Assembly (NCBI GenBank): GCA_963921425.1 | Contig: OY992833.1 | Coordinates: 5,243,228 to 5,307,227, forward strand | Length of the DNA: 64,000 nucleotides | DNA from: Dryas octopetala | Lineage: Eukaryota; Streptophyta; Magnoliopsida; Rosales; Rosaceae | Reading direction: 5' to 3' | In this document: positions 1 through 12,077 of the stretch, in pieces | How the letters are laid out: every line of letters begins with the position of its first letter | How positions within the stretch are numbered: position 1 is the stretch's first letter | Program-made: the position numbers and the translations under genes | The notes under the pieces: generated by a model | What the model was told of the DNA's origin: nothing | Databases searched by the model: none | Seen by the model: the letters and a program-made list of their open reading frames with translations, nothing else

Positions 1-880
1 CATCAAAAGTTGAAGATCCCAATTCTGAGATTCAAAGTTCGATTCCCAAGTTAACATTACCTGTGGCCAAAAAATTCTTCTTCGAAGATTTTTGGGTCCA
101 ACAGGCATGGTAATTAACTAATTAGTTTTCCAAAAAATTTTATGAACTCAAAAAATTCCCACCTTGAATAATGATGGGAATTCTTCTTTTAAATCCTTTT
201 TGTATGGAATTAGGAATCGGAGGACCATGAGGACATCCCAAGTTTAGTCATATACCTTCAATATAGATTAAGATGATTATGAACTTATATGTATAATTCA
301 TAAAATATTTGAAGATATGAATATCATTATTAAACAATTAAAAACATAAAATATAGATCTCTTAATAATTTCAGCCATTAGATTTAGGTTGGGCAAGATA
401 GTTTTTTAACAATAACAATGTTATTATGACGTGGCACATAATCTTGCCCAACCTAAACCCTAATTTTGTCACATTAAATTAGGACACAAAATCTTTTCAT
501 TTTTGAATTATATTGGTTTCTTTCGAGTTTTTTAGGGATTTAATTTTGATAGTCAACTTTATATTTACTTGTGACTACAAGACAACCCGCAATTAAATTG
601 GGAGACAATCACAATTAAGTTGTGACTGGATTAAATATTTTTTTGAAAATTATGCTACAATGTAGTGTAAATAAAGGTCAAAGCACTAGTTTTACATTAA
701 AGAATAACTAGTGTTGTGGTGGGAGTCTTTCAACTTACATGGGAGAGGTTCAGAGCACTTCCATGCTAAGTTGTTTTTTTGTGTGGTTGTTTGATGTCGG
801 TCGTACGGCGGTGACTGGTGATCGGTGGTTGGCTGACGGTGAAGTAATATTTGTAGTGGTTTGGTTTTTTTTTTTTTTTT
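1..880. other. Intergenic, no gene seen
   Basis: AT-rich sequence without a recognisable coding exon, RNA gene or clear inverted repeat. A short open frame near 739-921 runs into a T-rich tract and has no family likeness that I recognise. Confidence 0.5.
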
Positions 881-1340
881 GGAAACTTCCATTTAGGTCC
901 TTTAATTTAACAATTTATTGAATAAAGTCTTATGACTTTTAAAATTCTAACTAAAATTCAATAAAATTGTAACTATTCCATATTACATAATATTGGTCCA
1001 TTAGTTTCAATTTTTTCACACATACTAGGTGTCGAGTCCTTGGCGGTCATTTTCGAGTGTTCAGCAGTGCATTTTTACTTCTTCTCAAGACCTTGTTTGT
1101 CGGTTTTATATTAGGTTTTAACCCTGAAGTAGCATCCAAAAACCTCATTTTATACCCTAGGAATGTATGCGGTGCCTATATCCTCAAAAAATAAAAAAAT
1201 AATGACATATTTTTTTGATAAGACAATGGTCAAAGGGCTTTATTTAGAAAAAATAAGGACTTTATTTGGGAAAAAAAAAGTCATAAGATTTTTTTCTAAA
1301 TAAGAAATATTAGAAGGACTAAACTCTAATTTTTTTTTTT
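881..1340 (+). repeat. Dispersed repeat R1, copy 1
   Basis: About 460 bp that matches 56672-57125 almost throughout. Shared landmarks are GGAAACTTCCATTTAGG at the start, CATAATATTGGTCCATTAG, ATTTTCGAGTGTTCA, TTATATTAGGTTTTAAC, AATGGTCAAAGGGCTTTAT and a final AGAAGGACTAAACTCTAA. The two ends are loosely inverted copies of each other (TTTAGGTCCTTTAATT against TTTAGTCCTTCTAATA), so it may be a non-autonomous TIR element. A run of 16 T precedes it. It is noncoding. Confidence 0.7.
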
Positions 1341-1727
1341 ATAGTGACATGTAAAGTAAAATTTGTGAATTCTTGTATCCTTTATTTTATTATTTTGTTT
1401 GACTTTTCAACTAGTACTTAATTTAAAATGTTATTAAAGTTTGGTATCTAAACTAAAAAATTATTAATTTGATATTTAAAATTAATGGACCTTTTAAAAA
1501 AGTAAGAAGACTGATTTTTCAATTATTTTAAAGAATTATATTTAAATAATAAATTTGGATGACCTCTTTGTAGTTTTGGTGTTAGGCCTCATTTTCATTG
1601 GGCCTTCAGAGATTGAGACTACTACAGTTAGCTAAACTCCAAACCCACCCAGACTCACTGTATATACTATATACCCACATGCAATGATGCAATACAAAGC
1701 AAAGTAAGCGAAGCGTTATAAGAAAAT

Positions 1728-2348
1728 GAGAAAAATTTACAAACAGGACACATACTTTGATGGTTGTTTCATTTTAGGATATTAATTTTGATTCGTATTA
1801 ATGAATGACACATACTTTTATTTTGTGTCAATTAAGGACTATTTTTTATCTAAACTTTGGCCTGACATTGGACCCATCAAAACTCCACCAAATTTAGCAA
1901 ATTTATACTTGGTTCAAAGCTATGCATCTCATCTTTACAACCATATAAAGATCACTAAAATTGGACATTTACAACTCCAAATAATTGGCCCAAAAGTAGG
2001 GTACCCAAAACTATCCAATCGAACCTCTGAGAAAAAATTTAGAAAATCAGACAATTTCGGGTACCCTACTTGGGGCCGATTATCTGGAGTTGTAAAGATC
2101 TGATTTGGGTGATCTTTATATGGTTGTAAAGAGGAGATGCATATCTTTAAACCCAGTATAATTTTTTTGAATTTGGTGGAGTTTTGATAGGTCCAACGTC
2201 GGGCCAAAGTTGAAATAAAAACTGAAAAAAAATATAGTCCTTAATTGACACAAAATGAAAGTATGTGTCCTTCATTAACACAAAGCAAAATTAATGTCCA
2301 GAAATAAAACAACCATCAAAGTATGTGTCCTATTTATAAATTTTTCCC
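1728..2348. mobile_element. Foldback MITE, Mutator-type 9 bp duplication
   Basis: A 621 bp element made of two long inverted arms of roughly 280 bp each. Examples are AGGACACATACTTTGATGG near the left end and its complement near the right end, and GGGTACCC pairing around the centre. It is flanked by the direct repeat TAAGAAAAT at 1719-1727 and 2349-2357. A 9 bp duplication with long terminal inverted repeats is typical of non-autonomous Mutator-like elements. The two 90-100 codon open frames inside are only the two strands of the arms and are not genes. Confidence 0.85.
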
Positions 2349-2357
2349 TAAGAAAAT

Positions 2358-2937
2358 TAAGAATTAATTGGGTAATCAGCGTTGACTTGAGAAGCCGCAG
2401 CATAGCATTCGCATTTAGCAGCCTCCCCAGTCAATAGTCAACTGTCAACACCAACCCCCCATTTCTGTCTCTCTGTAAAACTTAAACCAATTAGATAGGG
2501 CCGACTAGCCCAAATTATTGAAAGTTATTTATTTGATTCAAACAAGAGCGGAATCTTCAAGGTTTCAAACCCTTTTCCTTAATTATCTAGCAGTGTTACA
2601 ATAATTTGATGTACAAATTTAAAATTCTGTATAAATTAAAGTGTACCCCCCAGAATAGAATATTTGGCTGACTTTTTCAAGTGATTGCTGGTGGTACTAT
2701 GACAAGTATTTGAATAATTGATTGATTGGTCGGTTCTTTGGAAGATTTTCAATTCAAACACGGCTGACGACCCTTTGAAATCTTTCCACCTCTTCTAGAA
2801 TTCAGATCAGAGAAAAAGAAATTACTGCTGCTATTTGTTCTGATGATTGTTGGTCTCAAAATCCAAACCAACCGACATATGGGTTAGTGGGTTACTGTTA
2901 TTTCTTCTGATTGTTTAGTAGAGAAACAGAGAAGGAG
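2358..2937. other. Upstream region of the MACPF gene
   Basis: Between the MITE and the first ATG of the MACPF gene. It should hold promoter and 5' UTR. I see no clear TATA box close to the start; the gene may use a TATA-less promoter, or a 5' UTR intron may hide the real start site. Confidence 0.4.
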
Positions 2938-5900
2938 ATGAGGATGGAGGAGGGTACAGAGAGGCCCATAGAGGTGAGGGCGTTGGAGGCTCTGGGCCAA
3001 GGCTTTGATTTAAGCAGTGATATCAGGTTGAAGTTTGCCAAAGGATTGGATGGGACTAAGGGAAGGTTGGTGGTGCTAAACGAGGTTGATAAGAGGGACA
3101 TTGTTATTCCTAGTGCTGGAGGAGTTGTTATTCATGGGGTTCCCCAGGATATTCGATTCGACAAAGGGGATCGAACCCGGTTCAAATCCGATGTTCTTGA
3201 ATTCAATCAGGTGAACTTTTCACTCTTTCTTTTTTCTATTTTAGGATTTGCAACTTTGTGTTTGATTCGTATGAAAAAAATAAATGATTGTGTTTGATTG
3301 TGGTAACTGTAGTGACTAAGTTGTCAGTTTAGTGGAAAACATCACAAAAGTGTCATCCCCAATCCCATGATATCATATCAACTCCATAACTTTTGGGAAG
3401 CTGCTTGATTCCATTATTTTCTCTGTTTAAGCTCAATACCAGAATTTTGTTGCCCAAATAGCTTTGGATTGATTTGTAAAGAGAATCAAGTTGAATAGTA
3501 TTACCTTTGTGAAATTAACTGTTTAGTTGAATCCATTTTGAGTGACTAAATACTAGTACTGGTTAAGAAAGACCAGTAGGGACTCGGGAACATAACACAA
3601 TCAAACTGACTGGGTTTTCTGGTCTAAGGAACAAGGAAATGAAGAGAATTCTTCTTCCTTAAGTACTTAAAATTCTTAAAAGTTTAGAACAAGTCTAATC
3701 TTTAAAACCGTAAGAGCATCTCCAGTCCTTTCCCTATATTTTTCTCCAATTTGAGGATAATTTAGGGGAAAAGTTAGATTTGGGGAAAGGCTCTCCAATG
3801 CTAAAGTTGAAACTTCCCTAAATCTTTTTTTTTTTTTTTTTGTTTTGTTTGGATTCTAGTCTAAATCTAATTATTCGGGGTTTGGGGAGAGTTTGAGGAG
3901 CCCCATCCATTCAACTTGATTTGGGAAATAGAGCACATAATCAAACTTAGCTATGCTATGTATTTTCAATATCTCCCGAATACCAAGTTGGTCTCTTCTC
4001 CCTCCGAATTCCTACTCCCTATTTGGATATGATGAACAGCTGGTTGAGCGAGTAGACTACTTTGCCCTTTCTACCCAAAGGCATGAACATCTCCTTCGTT
4101 CTTGGTCGGCACAGACCCAGCTTTATCCATATATAAAAATTTTAGGGAAATCTCAAATTTGGGGAGACTTTAAGGAATGGCTGGAGCTGTGTTTTATATT
4201 ATTTTTCCCCGAATTTAAATTTGGGGAAAGGTTTAGGGAAGGGCGGGAGATGCTCTAAAGATACCCCTTTATATAAATAAATCCCAATCCTAAAAAAAGG
4301 CTAACCAGCTATATGAAATAATGCAAGTAAACATAAAACTTTATAAACAAATAGGAAACTGAAGGAGCTAGCTGGGGGTAGGGGTTCAAGCCATGTAGGC
4401 AATAGGCAATAGTCAATAGATGCTACAGTAGCATGAACATTGCCTCATTGCAATTACATCAACAATAACCTATGATGTTGTTTTAATGAGCATGGTTATT
4501 AAATCAAACACTTCTTGTGACTTTGTAATTATTGTGGTTTTCTATTACTCAAATATAAAAAAAAAATCTGGCCTACACAAGTAATAGGAGAGACTTGTGA
4601 AGAAAACTTGGGCTGGAGTACAGTAGGAAAACCAAGTAGTGTTAGCAAAGCACTGCTATGTAATTATGAAAATAAGACAGTGATGCACCTGGACAATAAG
4701 AAATCAAGGTGCAGTAGATGGTTTTATAGTCATTGGGGGAGAACTCATTAGTAGTAAAAATAGGTGCTGGAAGTACTGAATGTTGGGGTATGCTTCAGCT
4801 GTAATTTCTTTATGTTTCCCTTTTTCTTTAAATGTAAGTAAAAGGAGAAAAATCATAAATGTAAATAAAATATTGACAATTAGCTGAACCAAAAAGAAAT
4901 AAGATTTATTCTGTTTCTGTTTTAAGACATGATTAACATGTGATGCCTATTAGATTGCATTCAGGATACAAAATGTTTGCGCTCTGATGTCGGACAGGTT
5001 AGGGAAACTTACCTGTGTATGCAAGTATGCTTATCTCTTAGGTGGTGAGTTAGGTACTGGGAAAGACAGATTTTAGAAGGATTTGTTGAAGGAGCAAACA
5101 GGGCAAATATAGGTTGCTGGAATTTCTGGGTCAGAAACATTACTTTGGAATTTTAGGATTGTTTTGGAGGTTCTCTGAGGACTAATGGATCTGGAAAATA
5201 TTGAGAGTGTAGTTTTCCAATTGGGGTAGAAACGGGTGTTGGTTTGGGGTAGTTGAAAGGCTAAAAGGTAATTGAATTTGTGCTAAATTGAGCAGCATGA
5301 ATAGTGCATGTGAACACTAACACAAAAGTGTTAGTGAGGAAGTACATTTAAAGGAAAGAAAAATAAAGGAGAAATAACCCAAGGCATATATGCCTTAAGT
5401 GAACCAAAACCCACAATTCATTAATCAAACTCCCCAACTTAGAATAGTTACGTAGTTGTATAGAGTTCTGTAGCCTTTCCATATAAGATTAGGACTTAAA
5501 CCTCTATTTAACTAAGGAATTAACTCAAAGGCTAGTATAAGAGCCCAACAACATAATAAGACTTATTAACTATTAAAATGATAGTGGCCAGAAATTACTG
5601 AAATGGACCAAAATACCCTTGACTAAATATACTGAAGTGAAGTCTTAATAAATTTAACTAAAACTTAGTATTAGTGCCTAATGAACTACCAAGGACTCTT
5701 TTTTGAGGTATGAAACTTTTAGTTTGAGCGTTTGGTTTCCAAAAAGGGTGTTTCTCTTCCAACCAACCTAGTGGTATTGCATCACCTTCTAAGGAAGAAA
5801 CTTCAGAAATAGCACCAGTTTTATGGAAAAAAAAAAAAGTGAAGTAATTGAAGTAGGATTACTAGATTCATAATTCAGGTCAAGATTTCAGGATTTAGTT

Positions 5901-8900
5901 CAGATCTGATAGTGTTAATTTTTTTTTTTCATTGGACAGAAAAAGTGCTTTAAAGACTCTCAAAACACCTTGTATACTAGGTGTCTAGAAACTGTGAAAT
6001 ATGTTTCAGTTAAATCTTAGTCATCCAAGCTCACTAATAGTCACATGGTAGTCAATCTATCTAAAAGACTAAGAAGCATTATTGTCTAACATAACATGCT
6101 ATAAAACTAAAGGCAAACATACATACAATAAAATACTAGAATTTTGAGAAATAGTGGGCTGACCCTAGAGGACTAGTTGGCAGCTTAGGCTTAAAAGTCC
6201 TCTTAGATTCTCTTGCATTGGTCTCAGAGAGGTTGAATCAACATCTTGACACAGCATGATGAATGCAAAGAATGTGCAGCCAGGCTTGCATCTTTGCATC
6301 AATACTGACATCTGTCACCATTGTTTCAACATCCATCAATTAGACGCGTAATCAGGTATCTGTATGCGGATCAGGATTTTGATAATGTAGGGCTTAAGTT
6401 GAATTATGCGTTGATATCCCTATGTGATAGATATATCTATAACAGATCAAGTTAATAACAATGGAAAACTATGATAAGAAAAAAACAAAAACAAAAATAA
6501 GAATGGAAAACTATGATAAGAAAAAAAAAAAAAAAACTAAAATAAGAATGGAAAACTGGATTCTGCTATGGTCTAAGAATCTTGTAGAAAATTATCAACA
6601 AAAATGGAAAGTATAGAGAGAAAATGATGGTACCAGATTTTGGGGACTATTGTTCTGCAATTCAATCTTTAATACCCGGTTCCCCTTTTCTCTTTTGTGA
6701 AATTCTACAATTCAATTTTGATGTAAATAATGTTAAATACGTTTGACTTCAGTGAGTTTGTCATTTTAAAAAAACTATAAGTTGCTTATAGCAATGGCTT
6801 TCTATGTAATTTATTGGTTGTAATATGTATTGCTCCTCTCTTGCTTGTCTTTCCCTTATCTCTTGTTTGCAGGGATTTTTTTATATTTTTATTTTTTTTA
6901 TATTTTGAGTGTCAATAATGTCTATGATTGGTATTCGTAAATGAAACAATCATATATTTAAGCCTGATAACCTATTTCATTGTAGTTTTGGTTACAAAAT
7001 GTTCTTGCAGATGTCTGAGCTACTTAATCAGAAATCTTCTGTGCAAGGGAAAATTCCTTCAGGCTATCTTAATTCCATTTTCGATTTAACTGGAGACTGG
7101 CTTCATGATGCTGCAGAAACCAAATATCTTGCTTTTGATGGTTTCTTCATTTCATTGTACTATTTGCACCTAACAGCATCTCCATTGATCTTGCAAAAAA
7201 AAGTACAGAAATCTGTTCCATCTCATTGGGATCCAGCCTCGTTGTCTAGGTACTTTTTTTCAACATTTAACTCTAAGAAATTATCTTTGCGCGTTTGCAC
7301 AATAGGAAACCTTGTTAACTAAGGAAAATGCATAACCATGGAAAGCATTTCATACTCTTAAGGGAAAGCATTTCATACTCTTAAGGGTCCACTCTGTTAA
7401 AGAAAGCATATCACATTGGTTAGACATGATTTTAACATGAGTATAAGTATTATATAGACCTCCACCTAATAGTTGAAGCTTTTGGATTAGATATTCATTT
7501 GTAACTTATTTATTATCAGAGCCTAGTTTCAAATAGTCTTCCCCACGTCGCAAGTCTACCCTTAAGTCCAACTTTCATTGGTTCTTCAAGCATTTGGGAC
7601 CTGCTGATCATTAAGCTCATTCATCAACTTTTGGCCTCAATTATAAAGTGGGAAGGTTTGTTGCCTATTCTATTCTCTCTGCAACCCATGTTTCCCTATC
7701 GGTATTTGGGTTTCAACTGTTAGCTTCACAGTTTATCCATTTCAGTCCGACCTGGATGTGGGGGTTGTTAAAGAAAGACATCTTTTATTGGTTGGATACA
7801 ATACTCATATGGACCCTTCCACCTAATGATTTAAGCTTTTAGATCTAATGCTCAATTTTTTTTTCTTTTTTTCTGGGTCTTTAACGTAGTTCTGGTTTCT
7901 CAAAATTTATAGTTTCATGACTAGAGTACTAGTGGCTATGATATAAGTAAGAGTCAATCTCCTATGTCCGAGGCTTGGCATGTTCTCTTTCTTGCCTTTT
8001 TTAATTTGTTCTTCCAGTTTCTGCGTGTCCTCCCATTTCCTGCATATCATACACTTCTTCCAGCAAGAGTCTTGCCTCTATCATATATTAAATACAATAG
8101 AACAACTCTCTTGGGCTTGAGTATTAGATAATTTGTACAATTTTGGGGAAGTGCCATTGCAAGTTTTTTTTTTTTTTTTTTTTGACACAAGTTAGAATTC
8201 ATACATCAACTTGTCCACCATGGGCCATGGCTTATGTACATGCTACAAAACATTATACATATCATAAGCTACATCCTTTCTGATTCACCATTTTTCTGTG
8301 TCTTTTCTTGAAATTTGTTGATTGAATGACATGTTTGATTTAAAATTTCTAGAATCTTCACCTTCAAACCCTTATATATTGTTTCAATTCCCATTTGGAA
8401 TCTTTTGTCAGCTACTATTTATAAATTTTCTAATTTTGGTTGATTAAGTTAGAGTAAGGTGGATTTATGTTGGTCTAGTACTTTAGAATCTCAAGGTTTT
8501 ACAACACATAAGACAAAATATCAAAATTATTGCATGTGTTAAGTGTTGTGTAATACCTAACACCGTGGGAAATAGATATTCTTGAGATGAATATATGGCT
8601 AGCTATGCATTATGGTATAAATTGCTAGGCAACTTTTCAAATGTTAGAGGAATTAGACAGCATAATGGTTAAGTTGGATTAGTGGCAAACAAAAGAGAAC
8701 TTAGTACAAGTTGATTGCATACATAATAAGGGAACAATAGAAGGTAGAAGACAAGATGGAATGTCATTCAAATTGTTAGACCAGAGTTAGTCAATACCAG
8801 CTATGTGATATTATCTTATTACCTTCATATTTGTTTTGTACTGGAATAGTGTGCCCAGATATAATTGATCTTGAAAGCAGAATGTTGCCAACCATGATAA

Positions 8901-9912
8901 ATGGCCAAGTGTGGTTTTGGTACTGACCATTTTTATAAGGCAGGTTCATCCATTCATATGGGACACACATAATAGTTGGGATGGCTGTTGGAGGTCAAGA
9001 TTTAGTTTGTGTTAGACAAAAATCTTCCTCACCAGTTCCTCCCGCTGATCTCAGAAGACACCTGGAGGATCTTGGCGATTTTCTATTTTCAGATGGAAGC
9101 CCTTCTTTACTGCGGGGAGAAACAAGAGATGGCAAACAGAAAGTATAGTGCTTAATCTTATAATTTGATTTTTTAATTTTTTCTTTTTTACATGAATATA
9201 ATTGATGAAGGCAATCCATTTGTGTAGGTTCCAGATGTATTCAATCGTATTTTGCAGTCGAACACAATGCAGTTAACCACTATTTCAGAAACGTCAAGCA
9301 AGGATGTAAGCAAATAAGGGATGATTAATTTTGGACAACAATCAAGCACAGTAGTATTATGGACAACAATCCTGGGCCATGATTAATTTTTTCCCTTTTT
9401 AACTTGGAACAGGGTCTTACTATCATTTGCTCAAAAAGAGGAGGGGATGTGTTCTTGAATACTCATTCCAATTGGCTCCAGACGGTGCTTGCTGAACCAG
9501 AAGCCATCCTCTTTAAGTTTGTACCTATTACTTCTCTTCTTTCTGGGATTCCAGGCAGTGGGTATCTTAGTCATGCGATCAACTTGTATCTACGTTGTAA
9601 GTACTCCACTGCCCAACCAATGGAATGATGTTAAAGTTTTTACAATTATGATCCATATCCCTTGCACAGCTTTCTGGTATCACCTTTTTTTGTTTTTTTT
9701 CACCAAAAGGGCTACTTCATTAATTCTTCATCATTATCTCAGACAAGCCTGCTCCAGAGGATTTACAAAATTTCTTGGAATTCCAAGTTCCTAGGCAATG
9801 GGCACCTATGTTTTGTGAACTACCTCTTTCGCATCGACGGAAAACGGCTTCTTGTCCTTCTCTGCAATTCAGTTTCTTGGGTCCTACGATTTATGTTAGC
9901 TCTACCCAGGTG

Positions 9913-9957
<45 letters not shown>

Positions 9958-11663
9958 ATACAGGATTTTGGAATTGAAAGAAATTGAAAACTTTGACTAA
10001 TAAATCTAAAGCAGAAGATGTCTAAGTGACTCAACTACACTTTTTTGCTAATAAAATAGGAATCATGGCCTGCAGTTAGAACGTATATCTAGTATTGTAA
10101 ATATGGTTGAGATAATCTGACTCAATAGGCAATAAGGTTAAACATAAAGCCAATTCTGAATTAAGTTAAAAATAATTACAAGATAAAACCATGGACAATT
10201 GTTATTGGACCAGAACGGATTCTTGCTTATTCTTTAGGAAACAGCCCTAGCCTTAGGCTTCCAGGGAATGGCTCATCTCTATTATATAGATGTGGCATCA
10301 ATGTGTCTGATTTATCAATAGAATATCAATTTTTGGTCTCATCACCAAAATTGATCCGAGGATGACTGCACAATCACCAAATCTTATCCAGCTTGGATAG
10401 ATACTGTGTTGTGTTTAAGCCAGGGTTCTCTTAGATATGCATTCATAATTGTTTGTTCATGCACAGCTTACAATTAAGTTTCCTTTATAGAATAGTTTTC
10501 ATGTCTTCTCCCCGAAAACTGGACTGTGGAGAGATCAAGGCTGAGATATACTGGCTAAGTGTAAATAAGCCATTTCAGTGGGAGAGGTAAAGAAAGATGC
10601 TATAAATGCTGCCTTCCATCTTGAAAGTTACATCCATATTTCATATAATTGCGATGGCTGTTCAGTACTGTTTAATCTGTTATTTAGTTCTCCTTATACC
10701 CAGTCATGCCTCAGTCTGACATGTTCAAATTCCCATGGGATAGCCGGGGTTCTCTTTAGCTGATGTTGTTGTGCAAAAAGGCACTCTTGCACAAACATTA
10801 TTCTTAATGGAATCTTTGTTTAGTTACTGCACTGGCTCTTTTTACCCATAAAAGCTTAGCAGTATGCTCCTGATTGTGGTTTTTTTTTTTTTTTTTCCTT
10901 CTCATTTGGTCGATTGAGTATGGTATGTCTAATTTTCTGTCTTTTACCAATTCAGGTTTCAACTGGTGAAAAACCAGTTGTTGGATTACGCCTGTATTTA
11001 GAAGGTAAAAAATGCAATCGGTTGGCCCTACATGTACAACATCTGTCAAGCCTTCCAAATACTATGGATCGTTCATTGGCTAACACCAGCACAACAAGGC
11101 CAAGCTGGTGGCGAGGATCTGATGACTGTGAGTCGAGTAGCCAATTCTTAGAGCCAGTTAAATGGAAGAGATACTCAAATATCTGTTCATCTGTAGTTAA
11201 GCATGACCCCAACTGGTTGAAGGGGGACTCAAGTGGTGTGTACATTGTAACCGGTGCACAGCTCCTTAGCAAAGGGCAATGGCCCAAGACGATACTTCAC
11301 CTTCGTCTGCATTTTACGAACCTACCCAATTGTGCAATCCGGAAGACTGAGTGGGCAGCTGCACCAGAGCTTTCTCACAAATCAACTTTCCTTACGAATC
11401 TGAGTACAACGTTTACATTCACTCAGCGGGCAGTAACTGATCAGCAAAAGCAGGCTCCAGCTGCACTTAATTCAGGGGTATATCCGGAAGGCCCTCCGCT
11501 GCTAAATCGCTCTGCAAAGCTGCTGAAATTTGTGCAAACAGATGAGGTGGTCCGGGGCCCACATGATGCTCCAGGACATTGGTTAGTAACAGCTGCTAAG
11601 CTAGTAAAAGACGGACATAGAATTGGTTTGCATGTAAAGTTTGCCTTGTTAGACTATTGGTGA
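2938..11663 (+). CDS. MACPF domain-containing protein, CAD1/NSL1 family (At1g14780-like)
   Basis: Seven exons, all GT-AG and in phase: 2938-3210, 7011-7249, 8944-9142, 9228-9305, 9413-9596, 9743-9909, 10956-11663. They give 615 aa, close to the usual 600-630. ATG 2938 is used; a second in-frame ATG lies at 2944. Seen: an N-terminal segment with ALGQGFDLSSDIRLKF, the MACPF signature YGTH at about residues 175-178 followed by a VGGQD loop, the TIICSKRGGD and PGSGYLSHAINLYLR segments, and a conserved C-terminus with GPHDAPGHWLV and KFALL. There is no signal peptide, as usual for plant members. Family knowledge: CAD1 and NSL1 restrain salicylic-acid-linked cell death and immunity. From memory the C-terminus and KKCNRLALHVQHL motif are closest to At1g14780, whose role is less known. 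Intron 1 (3.8 kb) and intron 2 (1.7 kb) are large and contain repeats. The assignment to family is firm; the exact orthologue is inferred. Confidence 0.93.
3714..4255. mobile_element. Tourist/Harbinger-like MITE in intron 1 of the MACPF gene
   Basis: A 542 bp element with inverted ends GAGCATCTCC at the left and GGAGATGCTC at the right, flanked by TAA at 3711-3713 and 4256-4258. The three-base duplication and these ends fit PIF/Harbinger (Tourist) MITEs. Subterminal stretches are also inverted (TTTGGGGAAAGG on both sides). It sits wholly inside intron 1, so it does not break the coding sequence. Confidence 0.8.
6460..6552 (+). repeat. Short tandem repeat in intron 1
   Basis: Two and a half units of about 40 bp, each beginning AATGGAAAACTATGATAAG followed by an A-rich tail. 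It is noncoding intronic sequence that probably expanded by slippage. Confidence 0.75.
7397..7850 (+). repeat. Two diverged copies of a repeat in intron 2
   Basis: The segments at about 7397-7495 and 7766-7850 share GTTAAAGAAAG, a stretch around CATTGGTT, and CCACCTAAT followed by AAGCTTTT. They look like two weak copies of one old repeat end inside intron 2. The family is not identified. A separate 25 bp tandem duplication (AAAGCATTTCATACTCTTAAGG) stands just upstream at 7340-7386. Confidence 0.45.
8608..8735 (+). repeat. Segment shared with the CACTA interior, copy 1
   Basis: About 130 bp in intron 2 of the MACPF gene that also occurs, with roughly ten percent difference, at 42103-42230 inside the CACTA element. 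Landmarks are GCATTATGGTATAAATTGCT, GTTAGAGGAATTA, GTGGCAAACAAAAGA and CTTAGTACAAGTTGA. It is noncoding. Either both are copies of an unlisted repeat, or the CACTA element picked up this type of sequence. Confidence 0.8.
9917..9955 (+). repeat. (CT)n microsatellite at the start of intron 6
   Basis: About 19 CT units beginning only seven bases after the splice donor of MACPF exon 6 (donor at 9910). A pyrimidine run next to a 5' splice site is unusual in position, though the donor itself (CAG/GTGTGT) is intact. Confidence 0.95.
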
Positions 11664-11746
11664 ATTTTCAATTTTCATTGTACATTTAGAGTGTAATTGG
11701 TAGTGATTATTTGGTTGATTTTATTCATTCCAAAGTTTTTGTAATT

Positions 11747-11752
11747 AATAAA
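11747..11752 (+). terminator. Candidate poly(A) signal of the MACPF gene
   Basis: AATAAA 84 bases after the stop codon, followed by TG-rich sequence. Plant poly(A) signals are loose, so this is only a reasonable candidate. Confidence 0.45.
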
Positions 11753-11784
11753 CCTTGTGAATGTATGTAATAATCTTATATAGA

Positions 11785-12077
11785 CGATGAATCAGTATGT
11801 AATGAGAATTCGGCTGCTTCAGGTTTTGTAATTCGTGACTCTGATGGCTCCCCTCATTGCTAGAGCCAAAAAAACATTAGTTGCTCTAAACTTCTCATGT
11901 TCTTGGTGCCAAAGGTCAAGCATTAAGAGATATATTCTAGTTGTTGCCAATGCAGTATAGATTATTCCAAGATATTAGTTGAAGGAGATTTCAAAATTAT
12001 CATCCTTGGTCAATGCAATATTCCATAGTGTATCCGACCCATTGCTCAATACAATCAAGCTAATGCTGCAAGTAGTG
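11785..12077 (+). pseudogene. Degraded RNase H-like fragment, probably from a LINE
   Basis: One frame reads SAASGFVIRDSDGSP, the typical start of the plant RNase H-like domain (RVT_3). About 140 bases on, another frame reads ILVEGDFKIII, which is the domain's EGD motif. Stops and frame changes lie between, so it is dead. In plants this domain ends many L1-type LINE reverse transcriptases but also occurs alone. No reverse transcriptase or poly(A) tail is visible next to it, so the source is uncertain. Confidence 0.55.

Noticed and set aside
1801-2207. Two opposing open frames of 90-100 codons
   Set aside because: They are the two strands of the inverted arms of the MITE at 1728-2348, with no family likeness.
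7648-7842. A 64-codon frame in MACPF intron 2
   Set aside because: It lies between well-supported exons, has no homology that I recognise and overlaps an old repeat.
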